Shown here in pieces: positions 1 through 8,083 of a stretch of 64,000 bases of DNA. This DNA is from Romboutsia lituseburensis (GTDB taxonomy: Bacteria; Bacillota; Clostridia; Peptostreptococcales; Peptostreptococcaceae), in contig NZ_JANQBQ010000001.1 in NCBI RefSeq assembly GCF_024723825.1, forward strand, positions 2,666,001 to 2,730,000, written 5' to 3'. Both the position numbers and the translations under genes were made by a program. A model generated the notes under the pieces. That model was not told the origin of the DNA. It saw nothing but the letters and a program-made list of their open reading frames with translations, and did not search any database. Position 1 is the stretch's first letter. Every line of letters begins with the position of its first letter.

Positions 1-1
1 A

Positions 2-760
2 ATTAAGTTAATAAAAAAAGAAAACGTTCCATATTTAATTATAGGAAATGGGTCAAATTTACTAATAAAAGATGGTGGAATAAGAGGTGTAGTAATAGAA
101 ATATCTAACAATTTCAATCATTTTGAAATAGAAGGGAATAAAGTTAAAATTCAAGCAGGTGCATTACTTTCAGTAGTTGGTAAAGCTGTTCTTAGAGAAG
201 AATTAAAAGGATTCGAGTTTGCAGCTGGTATACCTGGAACACTTGGTGGAGCTTTAGCGATGAATGCCGGTGCTTATGGTGGAGAAATGAAGGATATAGT
301 TAGATCAGTAAAATTAATGGACACTGATGGAAATATATTTGAGTTTACAAATGAAGAGATGCAGTTTGGGTATAGAAGAAGTATACTTTCAAAAACAGAT
401 TATATAGTACTATCAGCAGAGGTAGAGTTAGAAAAAGGAAATTATGAAGAAATAAAAGCTACAATGATGGACTTTACACAAAGAAGGGTTACTAAACAAC
501 CATTAAGTTTACCGAGTGCAGGAAGTACATTCAAAAGACCAGAGGGTCATTTCGCAGGAAAGCTAATAGAAGATAGTGGACTAAGAGGATTAACATTAAG
601 AGGTGCTCAAGTATCTGAAAAGCATTGTGGATTTGTTGTTAACTTAGGAAATGCAAAAGCTAAAGATTTACTAGAGTTAATGTATGTAGTAAAAAGCACA
701 GTAAATGCAAAATTTGGAATAATGCTTGAGGAAGAAGTTAAAATACTTGGAGAGGATTAA
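2..760 (+). CDS. murB: UDP-N-acetylmuramate dehydrogenase MurB (3' part)
   Basis: The first 252 or so codons visible belong to MurB, which reduces UDP-GlcNAc-enolpyruvate to UDP-MurNAc with NADPH and FAD in the cytoplasm, an early step of peptidoglycan synthesis. The open frame runs in from before base 1, so the start is missing (family length about 300 residues). Visible are the FAD-binding stretch GNGSNLLI, the motif MNAGAYGGEM, the catalytic-serine region AGSTFKRP, a HCGFVVN segment where most homologues have HAGF, and the terminal EEEVKILGE with the conserved glutamate. The PHP gene starts 2 bases after the stop, so it is the first visible gene of the murB-PHP-rapZ-yvcK operon. Family assignment is secure. 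Confidence 0.95.
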   Translation: MKLIKKENVPYLIIGNGSNLLIKDGGIRGVVIEISNNFNHFEIEGNKVKIQAGALLSVVGKAVLREELKGFEFAAGIPGTLGGALAMNAGAYGGEMKDIVRSVKLMDTDGNIFEFTNEEMQFGYRRSILSKTDYIVLSAEVELEKGNYEEIKATMMDFTQRRVTKQPLSLPSAGSTFKRPEGHFAGKLIEDSGLRGLTLRGAQVSEKHCGFVVNLGNAKAKDLLELMYVVKSTVNAKFGIMLEEEVKILGED

Positions 761-762
761 CA

Positions 763-1476
763 ATGCAAATACTAGCGGATTATCATACACATACAGTGTA
801 TAGTCATGGCAAAGGAACAATAGAAGATAACGTAAAAGAAGCCATATCTAAAGGAATAAAGACAATAGGTATATCTGATCATAGTTATAAACATCTAACT
901 TATGGAGTTAAAATTAAAGATATATATAAGATGAGAGAAGAAGTCGATAAATTAAATCTCAAATATTCTAATATAGATATACTTTTAGGTATGGAGTGCA
1001 ATATATTAGATGAAAGTGGTAATATAGATATAAATGATGAAGTTTCTAGGCTACTAGATTATGTAATGGCTGGTTATCATTTTGGATCAACGCCAACATC
1101 TTTAAAAAGTATGCTTAACCATTGTAATAATTATGTGTTAAAGAATGAAAAATCAAAAGAGTATAATACTAAAGCTATAATAAATGCTATGAAAAATAAT
1201 GATATATTTATAATCACTCATCCAGGAGATAAAGGTGAGGTATATATTGAAGAAATTGCAAAAGTAGCCAAGGATACAGATACTAGATTAGAAATAAATA
1301 GTAGCCATAGTTACTTAAATGCAAGCCAGCTAAAGCAAATTAAACATATAGGAAATAAATTTATTATAGGCTCAGATGCACATAGACCAGAAAATGTAGG
1401 AAACTTTGAGTTAGCAATGAAAAACATAAGAGAAGCTAACCTAGATTTATCATTAGTAGAAAATATTAAATTATAA
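763..1476 (+). CDS. PHP-domain phosphoesterase (YcdX-like)
   Basis: A 237-residue single-domain PHP protein, a metal-dependent phosphoesterase of the histidinol-phosphatase/YcdX group. Metal ligands are visible as the N-terminal DYHTHTVYS (residues 6-14), ISDHS near 38, the glutamate in GMECN near 75, THPGD near 153 and the C-terminal GSDAHRPE near 204. The length matches stand-alone YcdX-type proteins and it lacks the extra insertions of HisK-type histidinol phosphatases. It starts 2 bases after murB and is followed 17 bases later by rapZ, so it is co-transcribed with cell-wall and metabolic control genes. No histidine biosynthesis genes are nearby. The substrate is unknown; a small phosphoester is inferred from the family. 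Confidence 0.85.
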   Translation: MQILADYHTHTVYSHGKGTIEDNVKEAISKGIKTIGISDHSYKHLTYGVKIKDIYKMREEVDKLNLKYSNIDILLGMECNILDESGNIDINDEVSRLLDYVMAGYHFGSTPTSLKSMLNHCNNYVLKNEKSKEYNTKAIINAMKNNDIFIITHPGDKGEVYIEEIAKVAKDTDTRLEINSSHSYLNASQLKQIKHIGNKFIIGSDAHRPENVGNFELAMKNIREANLDLSLVENIKL

Positions 1477-1493
1477 ATTAAGGGGGAGTATAT

Positions 1494-2351
1494 ATGAAAT
1501 TTGTAATAGTTACAGGTCTTTCAGGATCAGGAAAAAGTGAAACAATGAGAGCTTTAGAGGATATGGGCTTTTATTGTGTAGACAATTTGCCCCCTGCACT
1601 AATAACTAAGTTTGCAGAACTTTGCTATCAACCAAACTCAAGCATTGATAAAGTAGCGCTTGGGATAGATATAAGAGGAAGAAAATTCTTTGAAGCTCTT
1701 CATGAAAGTTTAAATTACTTAAAAAAAGAAAATTATAAGTATGAAATGTTATACTTAGATTGTTCAGATGATGTTTTATTAAAAAGATATAAGATGACAA
1801 GAAGAAATCATCCGTTATCAAGAAATGTGCAAATACCTGAAGGTATAAAAATGGAAAGAACGATAATGGAGCCATTAAAAGAAATATCAGATTGTATAAT
1901 TGATACAACTAATATGAAGCCTAAAGATTTAAAGGATGAAATAAGAAAAATATATTGTGTAGGTGAAGAAAATAATAAATTAACTATATCAGTAGTATCA
2001 TTCGGGTTTAAGCATGGAATACCAGCAGACTGTGATTTAGTATTTGATGTTAGATTTTTACCAAATCCATATTATCTAGAAGAATTAAGACCTAAAACAG
2101 GTGATGATCAAGAGGTTAGGGATTATGTAATGAATTCAAACATAAGTGAAGAATTTTTCAGTAAGCTAAATGATATGATACAGTTCTTAGTTCCTCAGTA
2201 TATCGAAGAAGGAAAGCAACATTTAGTAATAGGTATAGGGTGTACAGGAGGAAGACATAGATCCGTGACTATATCAAATCTTATATATGATGAGTTAATT
2301 AATAAAGGATATAGAGTGATTAAAAAGCATAGAGACTCTATGTTGAGATAA
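1494..2351 (+). CDS. rapZ: RapZ/YvcJ nucleotide-binding adaptor protein
   Basis: A 285-residue RapZ (YvcJ) family protein. The N-terminal P-loop GLSGSGKS lies at residues 8-15, and the conserved C-terminal region includes GFKHGIP, DVRFLPNPY and the GCTGGRHRS motif near residue 250. E. coli RapZ binds glucosamine-6-phosphate and delivers small RNA GlmZ to RNase E; the Bacillus homologue YvcJ hydrolyses nucleotides and affects competence. Which role applies here is not visible. The start is set by AAGGGGGAG seven bases upstream of the ATG. The position between the PHP gene and yvcK, followed by whiA, is the classic Firmicutes rapZ-yvcK-whiA cluster, which ties it to cell-envelope and division control. 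Confidence 0.95.
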   Translation: MKFVIVTGLSGSGKSETMRALEDMGFYCVDNLPPALITKFAELCYQPNSSIDKVALGIDIRGRKFFEALHESLNYLKKENYKYEMLYLDCSDDVLLKRYKMTRRNHPLSRNVQIPEGIKMERTIMEPLKEISDCIIDTTNMKPKDLKDEIRKIYCVGEENNKLTISVVSFGFKHGIPADCDLVFDVRFLPNPYYLEELRPKTGDDQEVRDYVMNSNISEEFFSKLNDMIQFLVPQYIEEGKQHLVIGIGCTGGRHRSVTISNLIYDELINKGYRVIKKHRDSMLR

Positions 2352-2364
2352 TATGGAGGACAAA

Positions 2365-3477
2365 ATGACAAGTGTATTTATAGTAATAGGGGTAACAGGA
2401 TGGATTGCGCTGATAATATCTCTATTCTTATATAGAAAAGTAATAAAACAAAAATCACGCTTATTTAATGGGATGAGGCATGAAGATGACTTAGGGCCTA
2501 ATGTGGTTGTGATTGGAGGAGGAACAGGTCAATCAGTTTTCCTAAGAGGATTAAAGCACTATACACAAAACATTACAGCGATAGTTACAGTTGCAGATGA
2601 TGGAGGAGGATCTGGTGTTTTAAGAGAAGACTTAGGAATGTTACCACCAGGAGATATAAGAAACTGTCTATTAGCTCTTGCAAATATAGAACCTACTATG
2701 GATGAGGTAATGAAATATAGATTTACAGAAGGTGCTTTAAAAGGTCAAAGTTTTGGAAATCTATTTTTAGCAGCCATGAATGGTTTATATGGCAATTTTG
2801 AAGTTGCTGTATATAAAATGAGTGAAATATTTGCTATAACAGGTAGAGTTTTACCTGTAACATTAGAAGATATAAAGCTAATTGCTCAACTTAAAAATGG
2901 AAATAAGGTTAAGGGAGAATCTATTATACCTAAAGAAGTAAAAAGTCAACAAAGTACTATAGAAAGGGTATACTTAGATCCAGTAGACGTAAAACCTTTG
3001 GATGAAGTAATCAATTCTATTGCAAATGCTGATATAATTATTATAGGGCCAGGAAGTTTATATACAAGTATAATACCAAATTTATTGGTAGAAGGAGTAG
3101 TAGACGCAATAAAGAAATCTAAGGCTCCTAAAGTATATATATCTAACATAATGACTCAGCCAGGAGAAACAGATAATTATAATGTATTAGATCATGTAAA
3201 CTCTATAGTAAAGCATACTAAAGAAAACATACTTGATTATGTGATTGCTAATAATGAAGTATTACCTAAAGATATATTTGAAATATATCAAAATGATGGT
3301 GCTACACAAGTATTATTAGATAAAGATCAAAAGGAATGTTTAAAAAGTATGGGGGTAAAAGCTATAGAAGAGAATTTGATAGAAATAAAAAATAACTATA
3401 TTAGGCATGATGCAAATCATATATCGAGTGTAGTTGTTGATTTGGCACTACGTCATAAAAATGACACAGGCAAGTAA
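2365..3477 (+). CDS. yvcK: YvcK/CofD-like gluconeogenesis factor
   Basis: A YvcK-family protein (CofD superfamily, UDP-sugar binding), required in Bacillus for growth on gluconeogenic carbon sources and for proper placement of a penicillin-binding protein. It begins with one membrane segment (about residues 4-23, VFIVIGVTGWIALIISLFLY), common in clostridial forms, then the glycine-rich VVIGGGTGQS and the conserved VADDGGGSG and LPPGDIRNC motifs. An in-frame ATG at 2353 exists, but GGAGG at 2356-2360 lies inside that extension and is spaced correctly for the ATG at 2365, so the later start is preferred (370 residues). It follows rapZ by 13 bases. Confidence 0.92.
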   Translation: MTSVFIVIGVTGWIALIISLFLYRKVIKQKSRLFNGMRHEDDLGPNVVVIGGGTGQSVFLRGLKHYTQNITAIVTVADDGGGSGVLREDLGMLPPGDIRNCLLALANIEPTMDEVMKYRFTEGALKGQSFGNLFLAAMNGLYGNFEVAVYKMSEIFAITGRVLPVTLEDIKLIAQLKNGNKVKGESIIPKEVKSQQSTIERVYLDPVDVKPLDEVINSIANADIIIIGPGSLYTSIIPNLLVEGVVDAIKKSKAPKVYISNIMTQPGETDNYNVLDHVNSIVKHTKENILDYVIANNEVLPKDIFEIYQNDGATQVLLDKDQKECLKSMGVKAIEENLIEIKNNYIRHDANHISSVVVDLALRHKNDTGK

Positions 3478-3479
3478 AA

Positions 3480-3510
3480 AAGGATTTTAAAGGTTTATGT
3501 AGAAATCCTT
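3480..3510 (+). terminator. weak hairpin after yvcK
   Basis: AAGGATTT (3480-3487) can pair with AAATCCTT (3503-3510) around a 15-base loop, followed by an AT-rich tail without a proper T run. It could be a weak terminator or processing hairpin between yvcK and the Nudix gene. Confidence 0.3.
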
Positions 3511-3542
3511 ATTATTATGTTAGTTTTAAGGAGTGAACATCT

Positions 3543-3968
3543 ATGAGAGAAGAGGTTAGTGCCGGTGGTGTAGTACTGTTTGGCAATGCTATACTTTTGC
3601 TTAGAAAATTCAATGGAGATTGGGTTTTACCAAAAGGAAAGGTAGAAGAAGGAGAAAATAGGCAAGAAGCAGCACTAAGAGAAGTGCTAGAAGAAACAGG
3701 AGTAAAAGCGGATATATTAAAATATTTGGGTGAAATTCATTATACCTTTAAAGAAAACTGGGATGAAAATAGAGCAGTTCATAAGACTGTTTTCTGGTAT
3801 CTTATGCAGGCTAGAAGTATGGATACGGTGCCTCAAAAAGAGGAAGGATTTATTGATGCAAAGTTTATACATTTAGACAGAGTTGTAGACTTAGCCAGGT
3901 ATGATGACGAGAAAGAAATAATAAAGGTAGCTCTACAAGAAATAAAAAAAAGATTAAAAAAGAACTAG
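3543..3968 (+). CDS. Nudix hydrolase
   Basis: A 141-residue single-domain Nudix hydrolase. The Nudix box is complete: GKVEEGENRQ followed by EAALREVLEETG (about residues 32-53), with the metal-binding REVLEE core intact. Such enzymes split nucleoside diphosphates linked to another group X. The protein resembles the short Ap4A/dinucleotide polyphosphate hydrolase-like subgroup, but the substrate cannot be read from the sequence. AAGGAGTGA lies 6 bases before the ATG. It sits between yvcK and whiA, 66 bases after the former and 16 before the latter, so it is probably in the same operon; a Nudix gene in this place is usual in Peptostreptococcaceae. Confidence 0.9.
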   Translation: MREEVSAGGVVLFGNAILLLRKFNGDWVLPKGKVEEGENRQEAALREVLEETGVKADILKYLGEIHYTFKENWDENRAVHKTVFWYLMQARSMDTVPQKEEGFIDAKFIHLDRVVDLARYDDEKEIIKVALQEIKKRLKKN

Positions 3969-3984
3969 TTTATAGGTGATGCAC

Positions 3985-4926
3985 ATGTCTTTTTCGGCTG
4001 AAACAAAAAATGAACTAGCGAGGATTACATCAGATAACCCTTGCTGCAATATAACAGAATTAGCAGCTTTAGTAAGATTAGCAGGAAGTATACAAATTGT
4101 AGGTTATAAAAAATTAAATTTAAAGATCACGACAGAATTAAATTCAATAGCTCGTAAGATATTTAAGCTATTAAAACAAAATTTTGGTATAAATACAACT
4201 ATTTCAGTTAATAAAAACCAAATGTTAAAAAGAAATAATAGTTATGTTTTAATGGTAACAAGTGAAATGGGAGCAGAAAAGCTTATAAAAGAACTAGGAA
4301 TATTAGCACCAGGAGACGGGTTTTACACTTTAAATAAAGTTCCAACAAATCTTATAGTGCATGATGAATGTAAAAGGGCATTTATAAGAGGTGCATTTTT
4401 AGGTGGAGGATCAATAAGTGATCCAGGCAAAAACTATCACATGGAATTTGTGACAAATAATGAAGATTTCGCTGAGTCTTTGAAAGAATTAATTAATTCT
4501 ATTGGATTTAATTGTAAAATAGTAGCTAGAAAAAATAATTACGTTGTATATTTAAAAGAAAGTGAACAAATATCAGATTTATTAAGCATAATAGGTGCTC
4601 ATAATGCTTTGTTAAGTTTACAAAGTACTAAGATAGTAAAAGCTATGAGAAATAATGTTAACCGTATCGTAAATTGTGAAACAGCAAACCTGTCAAAAAC
4701 TGTAAATGCAGCTGTTAGACAGGTGGAAAATATAAAATTTATACAGGAAATAATAGGTATACATAGCTTACCTGAAAACTTACAGGAAATAGCTAGCCTT
4801 AGAGTAGAATATGAGGATCTGTCGCTAAAAGAGTTAGGTGAAATGTTAGAACCACCTATTGGAAAATCTGGAGTAAATCATAGGCTAAGAAAAATAGAAG
4901 AAATTGCTAATAAATTAAGAAATTAA
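3985..4926 (+). CDS. whiA: WhiA, sporulation/cell-division DNA-binding regulator
   Basis: A 313-residue WhiA protein with two N-terminal LAGLIDADG-like homing-endonuclease-derived domains (without expected nuclease function) and a C-terminal helix-turn-helix (about residues 265-310, with [20 protein letters not shown]). WhiA controls sporulation genes in Streptomyces and affects division and chromosome segregation in Bacillus. The N-terminus [13 protein letters not shown] matches the family when the ATG at 3985 is used; AGGTGAT just before it is the ribosome site, and the earlier in-frame GTG at 3976 is part of that site. It closes the rapZ-yvcK-nudix-whiA cluster and is followed by a clear terminator. 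Confidence 0.95.
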   Translation: MSFSAETKNELARITSDNPCCNITELAALVRLAGSIQIVGYKKLNLKITTELNSIARKIFKLLKQNFGINTTISVNKNQMLKRNNSYVLMVTSEMGAEKLIKELGILAPGDGFYTLNKVPTNLIVHDECKRAFIRGAFLGGGSISDPGKNYHMEFVTNNEDFAESLKELINSIGFNCKIVARKNNYVVYLKESEQISDLLSIIGAHNALLSLQSTKIVKAMRNNVNRIVNCETANLSKTVNAAVRQVENIKFIQEIIGIHSLPENLQEIASLRVEYEDLSLKELGEMLEPPIGKSGVNHRLRKIEEIANKLRN

Positions 4927-4955
4927 TAGAAAATATATATGTTTTTTAACAGAAG

Positions 4956-4983
4956 GAGTTATATTAAAGTATAACTCTTTTTT
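4956..4983 (+). terminator. terminator after whiA
   Basis: Eight-pair stem GAGTTATA/TATAACTC with a 6-base loop (TTAAAG), followed at once by six T. A typical intrinsic terminator ending the murB-to-whiA operon. Confidence 0.9.
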
Positions 4984-5056
4984 GTATGTAATAAGTTTAT
5001 ATTTATCTAAATAGTGAGAAAAACTTATTATATAGTTTTAATGGACACTAGTTATC

Positions 5057-5070
5057 TTACAAAAGTGTAA
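5057..5070 (+). promoter_or_regulatory. BceR-type operator TTACA-N4-TGTAA
   Basis: TTACA AAAG TGTAA is an exact match to the published BceR-family binding pattern TNACA-N4-TGTAA that controls peptide-resistance ABC transporters in Firmicutes. It lies about 100 bases before the start of the BceA-like gene. A plausible -10 is TATAAA at 5113-5118, which would put the operator near -60. That a BceR-like regulator encoded elsewhere binds here is inference. Confidence 0.65.
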
Positions 5071-5168
5071 TCTTAAATAAGAGTTTGTGTAATGTTTATT
5101 ATAAATAAGAAATATAAAATATACTTATGAAATTAAATGATAAAAAAGTTAACATAAGGAGGGTAAGT

Positions 5169-5936
5169 ATGAGAAATATACTAAAAGTAGAAAACATAGA
5201 AAAATACTATGGGAATAAAGAAAATATAACTAAAGCTATTGATGATATAAGTTTTAGAGTGGACGAAGGGGAATTTGTGGGTATAATGGGGCCTTCCGGA
5301 AGTGGAAAAACTACTCTCCTTAATTGTATATCCACAATAGACAATGTATCGTCAGGAAAAATAATAATAAATGATTTAGACATAACTAAATTGAAATCTA
5401 GAGAATTAGATGAATTTAGGCAAAATGAATTAGGGTTTATATTTCAAGATTTTAACTTATTAGAGACATTGACTTGTTATGAAAATATAGCACTAGCTTT
5501 AACTATAAAGGGAGATGATGTATATGATATGGATGAAAAAATCAAGGAAGTAGTTAATATATTAGGAATTTATGAAGTACTTAATAAATATCCATATCAA
5601 ATATCAGGAGGACAAAAACAAAGAGTAGCAGCATCAAGAGCTATAATTAAAAATCCATCTTTAATATTGGCGGATGAACCTACAGGAGCGTTAGATTCTA
5701 GATCTTCTAGAATGTTGTTAGATCGATTTGAAAAATTAAATATAGATTTAAAAGCAACGATACTTATGGTTACACATGATGCTTTTACGGCAAGTTATGC
5801 AAGTAGAATTTTGTTTATAAAAGATGGGAATATTTTCAATGAGCTAATAAAAGGTAATGATAGTAGAAAAGAATTTTTTAATAGAATAATGGATGTGGTT
5901 ACATTATTAGGAGGTGACGATAACAATGTATTCTAA
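5169..5936 (+). CDS. BceA-type ABC transporter ATP-binding protein
   Basis: A 255-residue ABC ATPase of the MacB/BceA branch. Visible motifs are Walker A GPSGSGKTT (about 43-51), the Q-loop in IFQDFNLLET, signature ISGGQKQRV, Walker B LILADEPTGALD and the H-loop MVTHD. With the following permease it forms a BceAB-type module, which in relatives detects and gives resistance to cell-wall-active peptides such as bacitracin or lantibiotics. The start is the ATG at 5169, with AAGGAGGG eight bases before it; an upstream in-frame ATG (5127) has no ribosome site. The end overlaps the permease start by 11 bases. No response regulator or histidine kinase is adjacent. Confidence 0.9.
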   Translation: MRNILKVENIEKYYGNKENITKAIDDISFRVDEGEFVGIMGPSGSGKTTLLNCISTIDNVSSGKIIINDLDITKLKSRELDEFRQNELGFIFQDFNLLETLTCYENIALALTIKGDDVYDMDEKIKEVVNILGIYEVLNKYPYQISGGQKQRVAASRAIIKNPSLILADEPTGALDSRSSRMLLDRFEKLNIDLKATILMVTHDAFTASYASRILFIKDGNIFNELIKGNDSRKEFFNRIMDVVTLLGGDDNNVF

Positions 5937-7950
5937 AATAGCTTTAAACAATGTTAAAAAAAGTTTTAAAGACTATACAATATATTTTTTAACATTGACT
6001 CTATCTGTTTGTATATTTTATAGTTTCAATTCCATAGAGTCACAAAAAGCTATAATAGAAATCGGAAAAAGTGATTTAGGGTTAATGGATACCGTTATAA
6101 CAATAATTGGCATAATATCTTTGTTTGTAAGTTTTGTACTAGGGTCTCTTATATTATATGCTAATAATTTTTTAATAAAAAAACGTAAAAAAGAATTTGG
6201 CATATATATGTCTTTAGGAATGGGAACTAAAAAAATATCTAAAATATTAGTATTAGAAACATTTTTTGTAGGATTGATTTCTCTTTTGAGTGGTATTGTA
6301 TTAGGAATAATTTTTTCTCAAGGATTATCGCTTTTAACTTCTCAATTATTTGATATATCAATGAATGAATATATATTTACAATTTCATTTAGCGCCATAT
6401 TAAAGACAGTATTATATTTTAGTATAATATTTGTACTTGTAATAATATTTAATACTTTTATAATTTCAAGATATAAAATTATAGATATGTTAACTGCATC
6501 ACGAAAGAATGAAAGTATTAAACTAAAAAATCATCTAGTATATATAATAGCATTTATAATAGCTACAATATTTATAATCATGGCATATATATTTGTTATA
6601 AAATCTGGACTAGATGCAGGTAATTTACTGTTTATAAAATCGATAATATTAGGAGTACTAGGTACATTTTTAATATTTTTTGGATTAGCTGGATTTGGAT
6701 TAAATATAATCAAAAGAAATAAATCTATATATTTCAAAAATTTAAATATATTTATATTAAAACAACTAAGCAATAAGATTAATACAAACTTTATATCTAT
6801 GTCAGTTATATGCTTAATGCTTTTTTTAACTATAGGCATGTTATCAACTGGTATTAGTTTTAAAAATGCTTTAGAAAAAGGATTAGAAAATAATACGCCT
6901 TTTGATGCTAGCGCTAAGATGAATGTTTTTGAAAGTGATGAAATAAAAAGTATTTCTCAAACTATGAAAAAACTAGGGTGTGATTTTGATGAAAATGAAG
7001 AATATATCGAATATACAGTTTATAACTCCAAGGTTGAAATGAGAGATCTATTTAAAGGAAATCTAAAAGAAAAGCATACTATACGATTAAATTCAATAGA
7101 TACTCATGGATTAAGTATAATAACAATATCTGATTATAATAAAATTAGGAAGTTAGATGGGAAAGATAGTATAGATCTAAATAAAAACGAAGCATTAATA
7201 ATTTCAAACAATAATGAAGTAATTGATATATTAAATAATATATTAGAATACAATAAAAAATTAAGCATTAATAATATAAATTGTACAGTAAAAAATAGTA
7301 AAGTAATAACGGATGCTTTAGACACATCGGGAATGAATACAAATAAGATTACACTAATAATAAATGATAGTTTATTAAAAAGCATAGAACTTGAAGATTA
7401 TACTTTTTCTAGCATAAATATTAATTACAGTGAGGCATCAAGAGAAAAGTTAGAAGAAAAATATTCAAAATTATTTAAATCATTTTTAGACGGAAAAGGA
7501 AACTCTAAATATGGATTTATATTAGGAACTACAAAAAAGCAAGCTTATTTAGAAAATAAAGGAATGACAACTGTTATATTATTTGTAGGAATTTACTTAG
7601 GAATAGTATTTTTAATATCTAGTATGGCAGTACTATCATTACAACAGTTATCAGAGGCTAGTGACAGTATAGATAGATATAAGTCATTAAAACGTATAGG
7701 GGCAACCGATAGTATGATAAATAGAACTATATTTATTCAAACTCTTATATATTTTACATTACCATTAGGCTTAGCCTTTATACATTCTGTAGTTGCAATA
7801 TATGTTATAACTGAGTTTATAAAAATGTTTGGAAAACCAAATATAGGAATATCCTCAATAGCTACAGCCTTAATATTTATATTAGTTTATTTAGGTTATT
7901 TTTATTCCACTTATACAGGATATAAAAATATAGTAAAAAACTCAGATTAA
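5926..7950 (+). CDS. BceB-type ABC transporter permease (FtsX family)
   Basis: A 674-residue permease with ten or so predicted membrane segments and a large extracellular domain between segments seven and eight (about residues 300-550), the layout of BceB permeases where that domain recognises the peptide or senses it for the partner kinase. FtsX-like regions occur at about residues 55-180 and near the C-terminus (from about 545). The N-terminus MYSKIALNNVKKSFKDY is typical for BceB. AGGAGGTGA before the ATG at 5926 decides the start. Translation is coupled to the ATPase by overlap. The substrate is unknown. A terminator follows at once. Confidence 0.88.
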   Translation: MYSKIALNNVKKSFKDYTIYFLTLTLSVCIFYSFNSIESQKAIIEIGKSDLGLMDTVITIIGIISLFVSFVLGSLILYANNFLIKKRKKEFGIYMSLGMGTKKISKILVLETFFVGLISLLSGIVLGIIFSQGLSLLTSQLFDISMNEYIFTISFSAILKTVLYFSIIFVLVIIFNTFIISRYKIIDMLTASRKNESIKLKNHLVYIIAFIIATIFIIMAYIFVIKSGLDAGNLLFIKSIILGVLGTFLIFFGLAGFGLNIIKRNKSIYFKNLNIFILKQLSNKINTNFISMSVICLMLFLTIGMLSTGISFKNALEKGLENNTPFDASAKMNVFESDEIKSISQTMKKLGCDFDENEEYIEYTVYNSKVEMRDLFKGNLKEKHTIRLNSIDTHGLSIITISDYNKIRKLDGKDSIDLNKNEALIISNNNEVIDILNNILEYNKKLSINNINCTVKNSKVITDALDTSGMNTNKITLIINDSLLKSIELEDYTFSSININYSEASREKLEEKYSKLFKSFLDGKGNSKYGFILGTTKKQAYLENKGMTTVILFVGIYLGIVFLISSMAVLSLQQLSEASDSIDRYKSLKRIGATDSMINRTIFIQTLIYFTLPLGLAFIHSVVAIYVITEFIKMFGKPNIGISSIATALIFILVYLGYFYSTYTGYKNIVKNSD

Positions 7951-7960
7951 AGATATATAT

Positions 7961-7998
7961 AAATACTCAAGAGTATATAACTGATTTTGAGTATTTTT
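7961..7998 (+). terminator. terminator after BceB-type permease
   Basis: Ten-pair stem AAATACTCAA/TTGAGTATTT with a 16-base loop and a run of T immediately after. It ends the two-gene transporter operon. Confidence 0.75.
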
Positions 7999-8083
7999 AA
8001 TTTTGATTAAAATAAGAAGTATGAATTTTGTTTTATGATATGTTTTTGTGGTAATATTAAAAGATAAGACGGGAGGTGGTTTA

